A stretch of 64,000 nt of DNA, from assembly GCA_006226375.1 (NCBI GenBank), contig SBHC01000010.1, forward strand, positions 48,492 to 112,491. The letters are read 5' to 3'. Shown one piece after another: positions 19,101 through 27,528 of this stretch (position 1 is the stretch's first letter; every line of letters starts with the position of its first letter). A program made the position numbers and the translations under genes. Below the pieces are notes generated by a model that made no database searches, was not told the DNA's origin, and worked only from the letters and a program-made list of their open reading frames with translations. The DNA is from Deltaproteobacteria bacterium. GTDB lineage: Bacteria > Myxococcota_C > UBA6777.

Positions 19101-21185
19101 CTTCTCACAGATGCCAAAGGAAAGGCCAGCGTAACGATCCCGCTCGCAGACTCCATCACCACTTGGAGGCTTTCGGCCAGCGCAGTCACCGCGCAAGGAA
19201 AGCTGGGAGGAAGCGTCAGCGGCATCCGAGTGTTCCAGCCGTTCTTTGTGGATATCGATTTCCCAACAACGCTCACACAAAACGACGAAGTGGATGTACC
19301 TGTGGCAGTGTTCAACTATCTGGACAAACGCCAGACGGTTCGACTCCAAGTCAGTCGTTGCCGATGGTGTCGGGTGCTTCGGGGAAAGCGTCGACGTCTG
19401 CGGCTGAAGCCGGGAGAGGTCACGAAGACCATGATTCGGATCCGCGCGCTCAAACCCGGTCGGCATACGCTGACAGTCAAGGCGTATGGCAGCAAGATGG
19501 CTGACGCGATCCAGCGGAGCGTCCGAGTCAAACCGGATGGAAAGCGGATGGTTCAGGTGTTTAACGGATCCTTGCAGACCAACCGAACCCATACCATCAC
19601 CATTCCCAAGAAGGCCCTGCGCGGCTCGCTGGATTTGTACGCCAAGATCTACCCAGGGCTGCTCAGTCAGGTTGTCGAAGGGCTCGATAACATCTTCCGA
19701 ATGCCCTATGGATGCTTTGAGCAAACCTCATCCACCACCTATCCCAATGTGCTTGTGCTGCAGTACCTTCGCAGCCAAAAGATGGCAAGGGCAGCGATTG
19801 AACTCAAAGCGCTTCGATTCATCAAGATGGGATACCAGCGGTTGGTATCGTTTGAAGTCTCCGGTGGCGGCTTCAGCCTGTATGGACGTAGACCTGCCTC
19901 AACTTCCCTCACAGCGTATGGGTTGATGGAGTTCCTCGATATGAACCGCGTTTCGTACGTGGACCCGTCGTTGATTCAACGCACCCAAACATGGCTCGAA
20001 CAAAGGCAACAGGTGGACGGCTCCTGGTACGCCAAGAAAGGCTACTTCCGCTCACAGAAAAAAGGGTTTGACTACCCGCTGTACAACACACTGCGTCTGA
20101 CAGCCTACATTGCCTGGTCCCTGGCCGCTTCCAAAGGCTCACAAGCGGCCCTCAACAAAGCGTTTGCCTACCTTAAGAAGAACGCCAAAGCGCCTGAGTT
20201 TCGGGAGAGTTTGTATGTAACGGCTCTCACCGCCAATGCACTCCTTGCGGCAGGACGAGAGAAAGAAGCCACACCCTACTTGGAAGCGCTCACATTCTTC
20301 CGCAGAGAGGGCAAGAACAACACCTACTTCTGGAACGAAAAGCAACGCGAGATGTTTGGGATCTTTTATTCTTCGGGAGAATCCCTTACGACCGTAAACA
20401 CAGCCCTTGTTCTTCAAGCCTTGATTCGGGCGAAGCGTGACTTACCAAGCATCAACAAAGGCCTAAAGTGGCTGATACAGAAGAAGAACCGTTTTGGAAC
20501 CTGGAACTCGACACAAGCCACGGTGCAAGCCTTGCGTGCGTTGATTGCAGGAGCTTCCATGAAAACGGTTGGGAAGAAAGCTCTAAACATCACCGTTGCA
20601 GCCAACGGAAAGGTCGCTCAAAAACTCACCATCACAAAGAAAAACAGCGATGTGTTCCGACTCATCAGCTTGCGAAAATGGGTGAGAGCCGGACGCAATG
20701 TCGTAGCGTTAGAGACCTCTGGGAAAGGCAATCTGGCTTACCAGATCGTTGCGGTTCACTACATGAAGCGTCCCAAAGAAGAACCTGAGCCTGGCGTTCA
20801 ACCTCCCTTGACGATGGAGCAAAGCTACGACCAGACCCAGCTGCAACGCACAGAAACTCTAACTTGCACAGTGAAGGTAAGCTACCACCGCTCAGGAGTG
20901 GCCCCGCTTCCGCTGATAGACTTAGGGATTCCTCCAGGCTTTGACGTCGTCGCCGATGACTTCGCAAAGCTACGCCAAAAAGGACGTATCGATCGATACC
21001 AAATCGCTGGACGTCAGGTTATTCTGTACCTACGCAGCCTCCGCAAAGGCAAACCGTTTGTGATGAAGTATCGACTTCGCGCTCGCTTCCCCTTGCGTGC
21101 CCAATCCCCTGTATCCAAAGCGTACTTGTACTACCAGCCTGAGATCAAAGCCTCTTCAACTCCGACTCGCTTGCAAGTTCGCTAA
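16110..21185 (+). CDS. Bacterial alpha-2-macroglobulin with thioester and internal six-helix membrane domain
   Basis: 1,691 residues, AAGAAGGG ahead of the ATG. A basic N-terminus and one membrane helix (about 17-40) anchor it. Residues about 50-680 hold macroglobulin-like beta-sandwich domains (Y-R-I-L-V-S-T-D-K-P-L-Y-Q-P-G-Q, repeated as T-D-K-x-Y-x-x-G). The reactive thioester motif is G-C-F-E-Q-T-S-S with Cys1202, followed by an alpha-alpha toroid and a receptor-binding-like end. Family role: envelope protease trap that covalently captures attacking proteases. Unlike ordinary bacterial A2M lipoproteins, residues about 698-927 contain six predicted membrane helices between the two halves. 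No pbpC-type penicillin-binding gene accompanies it. Confidence 0.9.
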   Translation: MSRRREQQAWWKRPGGWGLVLLVVGLLAAAGYSGWFLLLQSPDPTGVTLYSQPQWIPGKQAMVRAKVFHSQTRAPIPNATVTLNVTSKEGKRLTQTTLQSDANGFVQWRPSLPPTAPRGRYRLEASVRSSLGRNQLSTSIRIQRSYRILVSTDKPLYQPGQTIQFRALALSATDGVPVTGKTLTFFVQDGKGNKVFKNEAKLSRFGLASAKFRLAQQVNLGSYKITAKLENTESSRNVQVKWYTLPRFKLQLSTDKGYYLPGETVQFKLRARYTFGKPVEEAKVHVRWDSGVVTGKGFAELQGETDEDGSFAKKVTLNRTFFGNRSFQKDALVRVLAKVTDATGQKQERTMTFRITRSLIRIGLFPGSGQVISGVPNRLYLVTMYPDGRPAPSKLDVTYQSKGKTKTWNLKTSTLGIARLDWTPGKGTHTFTTKATDAKGFSSTSTETLTQNDQRSFLFRTDKAVYRVGDTVKVEAFSQAKQRRLFLDVVKGGQTFVTHALDLKEGRAAHAFEIPPHLSGTLELHLYRVSDNGRMIRQVRIIQAVRNDAIKVKASLEKTTYRPGEKATVRFQVTTPKGQPVQAALSLAAVDEAVFAIYNLHPDLTRLYFQLQRELLKPRYQLRPGMISSTAPPVLVRPPLSPRQVLAPKKGLDAKAVRDAQLTLFSTAQVSQKPALAAGDSYATRTYKLSSEKREYKRRFFFYVPLGMVLLFLFFALQLARLTLFASITVRRFGIKETSSLSWYHTDTRRFIRTWILALGLPFLAFIAMVYFRLPRYSGWLVLGVLVFLVLLSAYLLRRAGKEVREHPLSEDVPHFRRWVGALPYLYVIGVVGFPWLMFQADRMVPYRYRFWFGMFAIATVVMACLVAGFLSVLSRRILLATGFDLHSQRFGIARPIGFARGFWMLSSRFVLAALPFFVVFGALFLEKGGLNPPMVNQTAIPKTAVLRQEFGGFDGAKKSNRSTALGPKSDAKTGSKLKAPTRIRKYFPETLLWLPQLLTDAKGKASVTIPLADSITTWRLSASAVTAQGKLGGSVSGIRVFQPFFVDIDFPTTLTQNDEVDVPVAVFNYLDKRQTVRLQVSRCRWCRVLRGKRRRLRLKPGEVTKTMIRIRALKPGRHTLTVKAYGSKMADAIQRSVRVKPDGKRMVQVFNGSLQTNRTHTITIPKKALRGSLDLYAKIYPGLLSQVVEGLDNIFRMPYGCFEQTSSTTYPNVLVLQYLRSQKMARAAIELKALRFIKMGYQRLVSFEVSGGGFSLYGRRPASTSLTAYGLMEFLDMNRVSYVDPSLIQRTQTWLEQRQQVDGSWYAKKGYFRSQKKGFDYPLYNTLRLTAYIAWSLAASKGSQAALNKAFAYLKKNAKAPEFRESLYVTALTANALLAAGREKEATPYLEALTFFRREGKNNTYFWNEKQREMFGIFYSSGESLTTVNTALVLQALIRAKRDLPSINKGLKWLIQKKNRFGTWNSTQATVQALRALIAGASMKTVGKKALNITVAANGKVAQKLTITKKNSDVFRLISLRKWVRAGRNVVALETSGKGNLAYQIVAVHYMKRPKEEPEPGVQPPLTMEQSYDQTQLQRTETLTCTVKVSYHRSGVAPLPLIDLGIPPGFDVVADDFAKLRQKGRIDRYQIAGRQVILYLRSLRKGKPFVMKYRLRARFPLRAQSPVSKAYLYYQPEIKASSTPTRLQVR

Positions 21186-21365
21186 GATAGAACTCTTCAT
21201 GCGAGGAAGGTTTGTCTTTTCTTACCTTTGTCGCTCCCTACCCTTGCATCTTGCCTTCATAGCGAACATTATGCGTCCAAGCTGTTCGTAAGACAGTTCC
21301 ATGACGGATGCTTTCAAGCATCGTTCCCCAACACTTCAAGCTCTCAGGATACAAGGTACAGGCCC

Positions 21366-23642
21366 ATGAATGCGCCGATGCACCCCGGTACACTTTTGCA
21401 GCTCACACTCCCTGTTCGTGATCTCAGTCAATCCGAGAATGGCAACGTTCTCGACATTGCTCACCCTATCCTGTTGGAGCGATTTTACCCTCGCATTGCC
21501 GACTTTAATGCGTCAGGGCCACTCCAGATTCAAGCGGTAGAAACACCGTGTGGAGCACAACCACAGGTCGATGTGTTCCGAGGGCGCTGGCCTTTGGAGA
21601 CCATGCGAAAGATCCACAGCGCCCTTCCCTACGGGATCGCTGCGCGCATCCTCATTCGTGGACCGTTTGGTGTTGGACTGACACCGTTGGCCACTCCCGA
21701 CCTGTTTTTCATGCTTCAAGAGCTCGCTCTCGCGAGCGGCGCGGCCGATGGAAGACTTGTTATCTTCAAGCTGTTTGAAGCCCAAAACAACCCTGATGAA
21801 AAGCGAGCCTCCAGCCGGATCATCAAGATGCTGCGAGAACAAGGCCTCTCTGTTCTCCTCGAAGACGCGATCTGCTTTACAGCAGACGCTGCGTTTCCAC
21901 CCGAGCATTACCAGGAGTGCACGCGTCTCTCCCTAAACGTTCACCACGAAGACTTCCTTGGACTCCCTGAGATCCTAACAGCTGTTAGCCTCAAAGATAT
22001 GATCGGTGGCCTGGACAGCAAATGGCGCGACCCAGAAACCCCTGAGTATGCGGATGCAGCGACCTTAACCCGAGCGTTAACCGAGGTCGTTCGGCAAAAC
22101 GCCGACGAACATGTTGTGGTTGCCCTTCACAGCCATGACACAGGCTTTTCCACTGAAGCGTATGCTGCAGCCATGGATGTAGCCTGTTCCCAACGTCAAA
22201 CCTTCCGTCCGGATGTGTTACCTTCAGGGCAAAGTTTTGCACACATCAACGAGGTTCTCCACCATCTGCAGGGCAAGAACCCCACAGCCCAACTGACAGA
22301 AAAGCAAGAAACGATAGTGGCCGAGATGAGCCAAGCGTTGGAAGAAGTTCGGGCGATGTACCAGGATTACCGCATCGATACATCGGTGATATCCGGAGAA
22401 GAAAGACGCCGAGTCAAGATACCAGGAGGAGCTGTTCCCTCTACCGTTCGGTTGTTCATTCAACCCCTCGCCGACCGCCTCAAGATCTCCTTTGAGGAGT
22501 CCAAAACACTCCTCCTGCAGCACATGGAACAAGCCTGGATCGATCTGGGCAAGCCTCACTCAGTTACCCCAGGCGCAAAGTTCTTGGGCCAAACGGCGTA
22601 CGTCAAGGCGCTCCGAGAAGCCCGAGCCAAGGCACAAGACGAAGCTCTTGCTCACGCCGAATTGTACCGGGAGCTCCCCACAGAGTTGTTGGTGTACTGG
22701 CGTGGTCAGATGCCAGCCGAGCCCAACGCCGATGTGTTTGCTTGTCTTTGTGATGAATACCTCAAGCGCAAGCTACCGGAGTTGTTGCCAGAAGAGTCCT
22801 ACCGTCCTCTCCATGAGAACCTGCGGGAAAACCCCACAGACAAGGACTCTGCTCGCCAACAGCTTGCCCAACACGGATTGTCGCTGTCCAAAGAAGCAAC
22901 GCAACTTATTGAGAGCGAAGAGGTACAACAACACCTAGAACGGCTGGAGCAGTTGGATTTCTATCTCAGCATCCCTAGCAGCTATCGCTTGCATGACGAA
23001 GTTCATTGTGTCGGACCTCGGATGGAAGTCTACGAACAGCAGCGCCAACAATTCGAGTCGGAACACAACCAGAAGGAAGAGAAGCTCGTCAAGCTCTTTG
23101 CCGCCAAAAGCCTCGACTACAAGGACACTATCGGGACGTACCGACGCATCGAAAGTTTGTTGGACCACATCGGTCTTCGGACCCAGCCCATCGCCGGAGA
23201 GACAGAGTCTCGTGTCCCACAACTTCAAGAAGAGGTGCAACGAATTCTGGATTTGGGCGTGGAGGTTCCAAGCTTTGACGATGCAGTCCTTGCGGGGCTG
23301 TTGATGGCTCCTTCTAGCAACCAACGTCTGGATCTGTCCGTACAAAAGCTGGTGTTCTTCCCTAGAGACGAGTTTCCCCAGGAATGGAGCCACGAACTCT
23401 TCCATGATCCTGGTTACCAAGCCGACTCCCCCTATGCTCCCCTCGCTTTGGGTGCGCAAGCACAAGAAGCAGAGTTGTTTTGGAACAAGCTGGCCCAAAC
23501 GTTTTACCTCAACCCCGACTGGACACCCAGTGAGCGGCTAGACAGCTTCTACCGAGAGCTTAATGCAGTGCAAGATCCAAGCGTATACGAGTGGCTGCTG
23601 TCGCAAAAACGTATGCAAAAAACTCCCATTCCGTTCAGTTGA
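21366..23642 (+). CDS. Stand-alone carboxyltransferase-like (pyruvate carboxylase/OadA-type) protein
   Basis: 758 residues from ATG at 21366 (an in-frame ATG at 21228 is rejected: the extra residues look non-coding). The middle resembles the carboxyltransferase barrel of pyruvate carboxylase and oxaloacetate decarboxylase alpha. It has I-H-S-A-L-P-Y-G-I-A-A-R-I-L-I-R-G, then V-F-K-L-F-E-A-Q-N-N, S-L-K-D-M-I-G-G-L, H-S-H-D-T-G-F-S and K-I-P-G-G-A-V-P-S-T. Later comes L-V-F-F-P-R-D, where these enzymes have M-Y-P-K-V. There is no biotin-lysine (A-M-K-M) domain and no biotin carboxylase domain. It may work with a separate biotin carrier, or have diverged to another reaction. The assignment rests on motif order, not on a database search. 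Confidence 0.62.
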   Translation: MNAPMHPGTLLQLTLPVRDLSQSENGNVLDIAHPILLERFYPRIADFNASGPLQIQAVETPCGAQPQVDVFRGRWPLETMRKIHSALPYGIAARILIRGPFGVGLTPLATPDLFFMLQELALASGAADGRLVIFKLFEAQNNPDEKRASSRIIKMLREQGLSVLLEDAICFTADAAFPPEHYQECTRLSLNVHHEDFLGLPEILTAVSLKDMIGGLDSKWRDPETPEYADAATLTRALTEVVRQNADEHVVVALHSHDTGFSTEAYAAAMDVACSQRQTFRPDVLPSGQSFAHINEVLHHLQGKNPTAQLTEKQETIVAEMSQALEEVRAMYQDYRIDTSVISGEERRRVKIPGGAVPSTVRLFIQPLADRLKISFEESKTLLLQHMEQAWIDLGKPHSVTPGAKFLGQTAYVKALREARAKAQDEALAHAELYRELPTELLVYWRGQMPAEPNADVFACLCDEYLKRKLPELLPEESYRPLHENLRENPTDKDSARQQLAQHGLSLSKEATQLIESEEVQQHLERLEQLDFYLSIPSSYRLHDEVHCVGPRMEVYEQQRQQFESEHNQKEEKLVKLFAAKSLDYKDTIGTYRRIESLLDHIGLRTQPIAGETESRVPQLQEEVQRILDLGVEVPSFDDAVLAGLLMAPSSNQRLDLSVQKLVFFPRDEFPQEWSHELFHDPGYQADSPYAPLALGAQAQEAELFWNKLAQTFYLNPDWTPSERLDSFYRELNAVQDPSVYEWLLSQKRMQKTPIPFS

Positions 23643-23875
23643 CCACACCCTCCTTTTGCGCTCTTAATTTCACCCACATCTGACAACATCCTCCATCAAC
23701 TCAGGATACGAAACATCCTTTCGCCATAGGTTTCTGTACATGAACTCTCACCTACAACGTTGACACGAACCTGCCTGCTCGTTGGCAAGAGGAATAAGCC
23801 AAAACCATCGGCCGTTTTCTGATCAGACGAATCGTTTCAAACACGAAGAAACATTCCACAGGCAGGATACTGACC

Positions 23876-25369
23876 ATGAATCAAGTTCGTTCACAACGTC
23901 ATGTAGTCGTAATAGGTGCGGGAATCGCTGGTTTGTCAGCAGCCTGCCATCTGGCCAGAGCAGGCTTCCATGTGGACGTCTTGGAGAAGCATAACCAGCC
24001 TGGAGGTCGAGCCAGGATATGGGAATCGGAAGGTTTTCGTTTTGATATGGGTCCCAGTTGGTATTGGATGCCCGATCTGTTCGACCGATTTTTCCAAACG
24101 TTTGGTTACCAAGTGTCTGATTTGTATACCCTGGAGCGACTGGATCCATCCTACCGTGTCTACTTTGATGATGGAACCCAAGCCGACATTCCAGCCGATT
24201 TGGCAGAACGCCGCGCCCTCTTGGAGCAGTGGGAGCCAGGAGCGAGTCAGGCGTTTGATGAATTTATCCGCCAGACACAATACATCTACGAAACGGCTAC
24301 AGGAGACTACCTGCTTCGCCCGTCGCTCTCGTTCACAGAGTTCTTTGACTTCCGCATTGTACGCGAGCTTTATAAGCTTCGGATGATGCGCTCGATGCGG
24401 GGGTATGCCAAGAAGTTTTTCCGGCACCCCAACCTGGTTCAATTGATGGAATGGCCGGTGCTATTTTTGGGCGCACCTTCCGATCAAACTTCGGCGATGT
24501 ACAGCTTAATGACTTACGCTGACGCAGCCCTGGGAACATGGTTTCCACAAGGTGGTATGCACCGGATTATCGAAGCGATGGTCAAAGTAGCCGAGTCGTT
24601 GGGTGTGAACTTTCACTTCGGACAAGAGGTGGAGTCCATTCAAGTCGAACAGGGCCAAGTGAACTCCGTGGTGACTTCCCAACGTGTATGGCCCACACAA
24701 GCCGTCGTTGCAGCCGCCGACTACCACCATGTTGAACAGAACTTGCTGTCTTCCCAACACCGTCAATACAGTCGCTCGTACTGGGACAAACGAGTGATGT
24801 CACCCTCCAGCCTTTTGTTCTATCTGGGGGTCCAAGGTGAGCTACCGTTGCAACACCACAACCTCTTCTTTGACCAGGGCATGAAACAGCACATGGACGC
24901 TGTGTACAAAAAGCCCGTATGGCCGGACAAACCGCTCTTTTATGCCTGCGTCGCATCCAAGACAGACCCATCATGTGCGCCTCCAGGACACGAGAATCTA
25001 TTCTTGTTGATCCCACTCGCTGCCGGACTCCACGACAGCAACGATCTGCGCGAGCAATGTTACAATACCGTGATGGCCCGCCTGGAGCATCACACGGGCC
25101 AACCTCTACGCGACCGAGTGGTGTTGAAACGTAGCTATGCCATGACCGACTTTGTCAATGACTACCATGCCTACAAAGGCAACGCATACGGGATGGCCAA
25201 CACACTGCGACAAACAGGCCCGCTGAAACCCAAGCTACGTTCGGACAAAGTGCAAGGTCTCTACTTTGCAGGCCAACTCACAGTACCAGGACCTGGAATG
25301 CCGCCAAGCTTAATTTCAGGAGAGCTAGCGTCACGTGTCCTTTCGGCTGATCTGTTGCAACAACGCTAG
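23876..25369 (+). CDS. Phytoene desaturase (CrtI)-family FAD oxidoreductase
   Basis: 497 residues. N-terminal FAD dinucleotide fold V-V-V-I-G-A-G-I-A-G-L-S-A-A, then P-G-G-R-A-R-I-W-E and F-D-M-G-P-S-W-Y-W-M-P. C-terminal G-L-Y-F-A-G-Q-L-T-V-P-G-P-G-M-P-P-S is the carotenoid-desaturase signature. Members desaturate or isomerise carotenoid chains at the membrane. No phytoene synthase is in the window, so the exact substrate (phytoene, or another polyene/squalene-type lipid) is open. A 233 bp spacer precedes it; it converges on the ATP-grasp gene with only 21 bp between their stops. Confidence 0.9.
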   Translation: MNQVRSQRHVVVIGAGIAGLSAACHLARAGFHVDVLEKHNQPGGRARIWESEGFRFDMGPSWYWMPDLFDRFFQTFGYQVSDLYTLERLDPSYRVYFDDGTQADIPADLAERRALLEQWEPGASQAFDEFIRQTQYIYETATGDYLLRPSLSFTEFFDFRIVRELYKLRMMRSMRGYAKKFFRHPNLVQLMEWPVLFLGAPSDQTSAMYSLMTYADAALGTWFPQGGMHRIIEAMVKVAESLGVNFHFGQEVESIQVEQGQVNSVVTSQRVWPTQAVVAAADYHHVEQNLLSSQHRQYSRSYWDKRVMSPSSLLFYLGVQGELPLQHHNLFFDQGMKQHMDAVYKKPVWPDKPLFYACVASKTDPSCAPPGHENLFLLIPLAAGLHDSNDLREQCYNTVMARLEHHTGQPLRDRVVLKRSYAMTDFVNDYHAYKGNAYGMANTLRQTGPLKPKLRSDKVQGLYFAGQLTVPGPGMPPSLISGELASRVLSADLLQQR

Positions 25370-25390
25370 CAACGCAACGCACGAAAACCC

Positions 25391-26374
25391 TCAGACTCGT
25401 GGCTTTGCATGGCCCAACAACAAGTCTGCAATGGCGTCCGAAATCGGCAACCCTGTTGACTGTTCAACAAAGTCGAAATAAGAGATCGAGTTCAACTCCA
25501 AGAATACATACTTTCCATCCGGTGTCAGGATCAGATCCACCGTTCCAAAGTTCAAGCCGATAGCATCAAACAATTGTAGGATCTTTTTGTGTAAGCTATC
25601 TGGCAAAGAAGGGTACGGTTCAAATGAAGAAACAGATTGTGAATCGCTACGCCAGTCGTCGAGAGACTCTGTTCCTTGTCCACCAATCGCGGCGGCAAAG
25701 ATCTGATGCCCAACAACTGTAAGGCGGAGCTCTTTGTGTTTGGGAACAAACTCCTGGAACAACATGGGACAAAGTTCGAGCCCTTCGAGATGCTCCAACT
25801 CCTCGTCAGTCATTCGCCGAGTGTAGATGGGCTCTTCTCCCTCGTCACCTTCAGCAAAGACCATCGCGCTATCGGGAAGCTTGGTAATCACCCCGTTGGG
25901 ACAGGTCTTCGCAAAACGCCGAACAGCCTCAGGATTGTTGGTCGCCAGGGTCTTGGGGATATTGATACCAAGAGACCTTGCCAGTTGAAGTTGCCTCACC
26001 TTTTGAGGAGCGTGACGCAACGGCCCAGGTGGATCCAACATAAACACGTCCAGGCAGGCGAGCATGTCCCACACCAGCACTTCCGTTTGTAAGGCAACAG
26101 CGTGAGCAAAGTCGGGGTCGATGCCTTCGGGAGGTTGGGCCCCTGGCTCAAAGTGGCGCATCCAAACGGCCGAGATGTCATGGCTGGCGACCTCACCTTC
26201 CCGACAATCCAAACGTATCAAGTCTATGTCGTTCCACTCAACGGAGAGGCTTCGGTCTGCAGGTACTCGATCGGCCTCAAAGTGAACGACGTCACCACCT
26301 TTTGACACAATCGCCTCACGAACACTCTGAAGCGAAGGGTCGATCTGGTCCGAGGACGTACAAAATAAGATCAT
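25391..26374 (-). CDS. MvdD/MdnC-type ATP-grasp graspetide ligase
   Basis: 327 residues from ATG at 26374; an upstream in-frame ATG (26518) would overlap the precursor gene and adds unlike sequence. The protein resembles the microviridin ligases MdnC/MvdD in motif and length. It has Q-L-A-R-S-L-G-I-N-I-P-K-T-L followed by T-N-N-P-E-A-V-R-R-F, I-T-K-L-P, P-M-L-F-Q-E-F-V-P-K, E-L-R-L-T-V-V, and L-N-F-G-T-V-D-L with F-L-E-L-N near the end. Family reaction: ATP-dependent activation of Asp/Glu side chains in a precursor peptide and ring closure with Ser/Thr (ester) or Lys (amide). The start codon overlaps the TGA of a short frame upstream (TCATGA), suggesting translational coupling. Confidence 0.88.
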   Translation of the reverse strand: MILFCTSSDQIDPSLQSVREAIVSKGGDVVHFEADRVPADRSLSVEWNDIDLIRLDCREGEVASHDISAVWMRHFEPGAQPPEGIDPDFAHAVALQTEVLVWDMLACLDVFMLDPPGPLRHAPQKVRQLQLARSLGINIPKTLATNNPEAVRRFAKTCPNGVITKLPDSAMVFAEGDEGEEPIYTRRMTDEELEHLEGLELCPMLFQEFVPKHKELRLTVVGHQIFAAAIGGQGTESLDDWRSDSQSVSSFEPYPSLPDSLHKKILQLFDAIGLNFGTVDLILTPDGKYVFLELNSISYFDFVEQSTGLPISDAIADLLLGHAKPRV

Positions 26375-26448
26375 GAGGTATTGCCCTTGGATTTCTTGAT
26401 GCAACGACGCCAAAACTCCCCAAGCACTTCGTACTTGAGGAGTGTCAT
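26371..26448 (-). CDS. Possible 25-codon ORF overlapping the ligase start
   Basis: ATG at 26448 is preceded by GAAGAAGG (4 bases spacing). It encodes MTLLKYEVLGEFWRRC plus nine residues, and its TGA overlaps the ATG of the ATP-grasp gene. The same frame is open further upstream, where it gives a coding-like stretch (K-L-K-F-L-Q-A-H-Q-G-L-L-E-E-G-F) that begins in the tail of the precursor gene in the -1 frame. It could be a separate tiny protein, a coupling leader, or the displaced C-terminal half of the precursor. No homology recognised. Confidence 0.3.
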   Translation of the reverse strand: MTLLKYEVLGEFWRRCIKKSKGNTS

Positions 26449-26489
26449 GAAGCCTTCTTCTAGCAGACCTTGGTGAGCCTGTAGAAACT

Positions 26490-26615
26490 TTAGTTTTTGT
26501 AATGCTTTTCCCGAGCACCTGCGCGGATACGGGTCTTGACAGAGAGGGGCTTGCCCTTCATCTGACGAGCGAAGAGGGGGGTTTTGGTTTTGGTGTCTTG
26601 TTGGTTGGTCTTCAT
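26490..26615 (-). CDS. Candidate graspetide precursor peptide, 41 residues
   Basis: A short frame read on the minus strand from ATG at 26615, with an excellent AAAGGAG Shine-Dalgarno 7 bases upstream, stop at 26490-26492. The peptide contains T-P-L-F-A-R-Q-M-K-G, matching the P-F-F-A-R-F-L leader helix that graspetide ligases recognise in microviridin-type precursors, followed by L-S-V-K-T-R-I-R-A-G. It lies 115 bp upstream of an MdnC-like ligase on the same strand. Only eight residues follow the R-A-G (A-R-E-K-H-Y-K-N), with a single acidic residue, so the expected ring-forming core is nearly absent. Either the core is minimal or it was lost or frame-shifted. Confidence 0.68.
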   Translation of the reverse strand: MKTNQQDTKTKTPLFARQMKGKPLSVKTRIRAGAREKHYKN

Positions 26616-26811
26616 CGGAAATCTCCTTTGGGTAAAAAGACTCGCTGGGAAGTTGACGAAGATGTCGTCCAGCGTCTTATGCCACCCACTACAGCAAGGC
26701 CTGTACCGACTCTACAACACCCAAGAAACCCTTTTGTTTTAGAGACCTGAAGACACTGACAAGAAACAAAGCCGAGCACGCGCTCCTGAAATGTCAGGAA
26801 TCCCTGTAGGG

Positions 26812-27528
26812 TCAGGAATTTTTGAGTGACCTCTTTACCACGGCAGGTGCTCCGGCAGCCAGAGAGTATGGAGGGAGGTCTTTGGTCACGACGCTTCCTG
26901 CCGCAACGATGGTTCCACGGCCGATGGTGACTCCAGCCGACACGATCACTCGACTGGCCAACCAGACATCATCTTCGAGGACGATATCCCCGATCTGGTC
27001 GACGGTATCGGCGTCGCCACGTGCCCGAGCCTCCGCATCCAGAGGATGACCTGGATACCCCATTAACAAAATGCCCTGGGCGAGCCGAACGTTGTTCCCA
27101 ATCACAATGCGCTTGCCCACAGCAATGGAAGAACCCCAACCCAAGTCAACGTTGTCCCCAACGATCAACTCCGGCGAGATCTCCGCTGAGGTACGTCCTG
27201 AAATGGTCATCATGCCCGCCACACGACAGTCGCGACCAAGGGTCATCTTAAGTTTGCCCAAGATGAGAGGCATTCCGCCGTAGAGATGCAAACCTGGCGC
27301 CGGCTTTTCCAGACGCGATTGAAACAGAGGTGTGTACCAAAGAGTCCGTGTTGCTGTTGCGATCGAGTTGGCTCCAAATTGGTGCAAGTGATACAGGCCG
27401 TTGTGCAAGCCAGGGATCACAGGCATGCTCGCCTTTCGGGACCACATCCCTACGTTGTACACCATCCGAGCCATTGGAGTTTCACGTTTCTTGACCCATT
27501 GACGAAGGTTGGACAGCATTTGTGACAT
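26812..27528 (-). CDS. Hexapeptide-repeat acyltransferase (NodL/LacA-like)
   Basis: 238 residues; the second half is a left-handed beta-helix of hexapeptide repeats ([34 protein letters not shown]) ending in A-A-G-A-P-A-V-V, as in CoA-dependent O-acetyltransferases. Such enzymes acetylate sugars or other hydroxyls in the cytosol. It is upstream of the precursor and ligase on the same strand, with 196 bp between. Microviridin clusters carry a GNAT acetyltransferase (MvdB); a different acetyltransferase fold here could play a like part, but that is only inference. No strong Shine-Dalgarno is seen at the 27528 start; a second ATG lies 9 bp in. Confidence 0.83.
   Translation of the reverse strand: MSQMLSNLRQWVKKRETPMARMVYNVGMWSRKASMPVIPGLHNGLYHLHQFGANSIATATRTLWYTPLFQSRLEKPAPGLHLYGGMPLILGKLKMTLGRDCRVAGMMTISGRTSAEISPELIVGDNVDLGWGSSIAVGKRIVIGNNVRLAQGILLMGYPGHPLDAEARARGDADTVDQIGDIVLEDDVWLASRVIVSAGVTIGRGTIVAAGSVVTKDLPPYSLAAGAPAVVKRSLKNS

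Noticed and set aside
26775..26825. TCCTGA-N4-TCAGGA inverted repeat after the hexapeptide acyltransferase gene, as a terminator ending that transcript before the graspetide precursor
   Set aside because: Six-pair stem without a U-tract; cannot decide whether the acyltransferase belongs to the precursor/ligase transcript.
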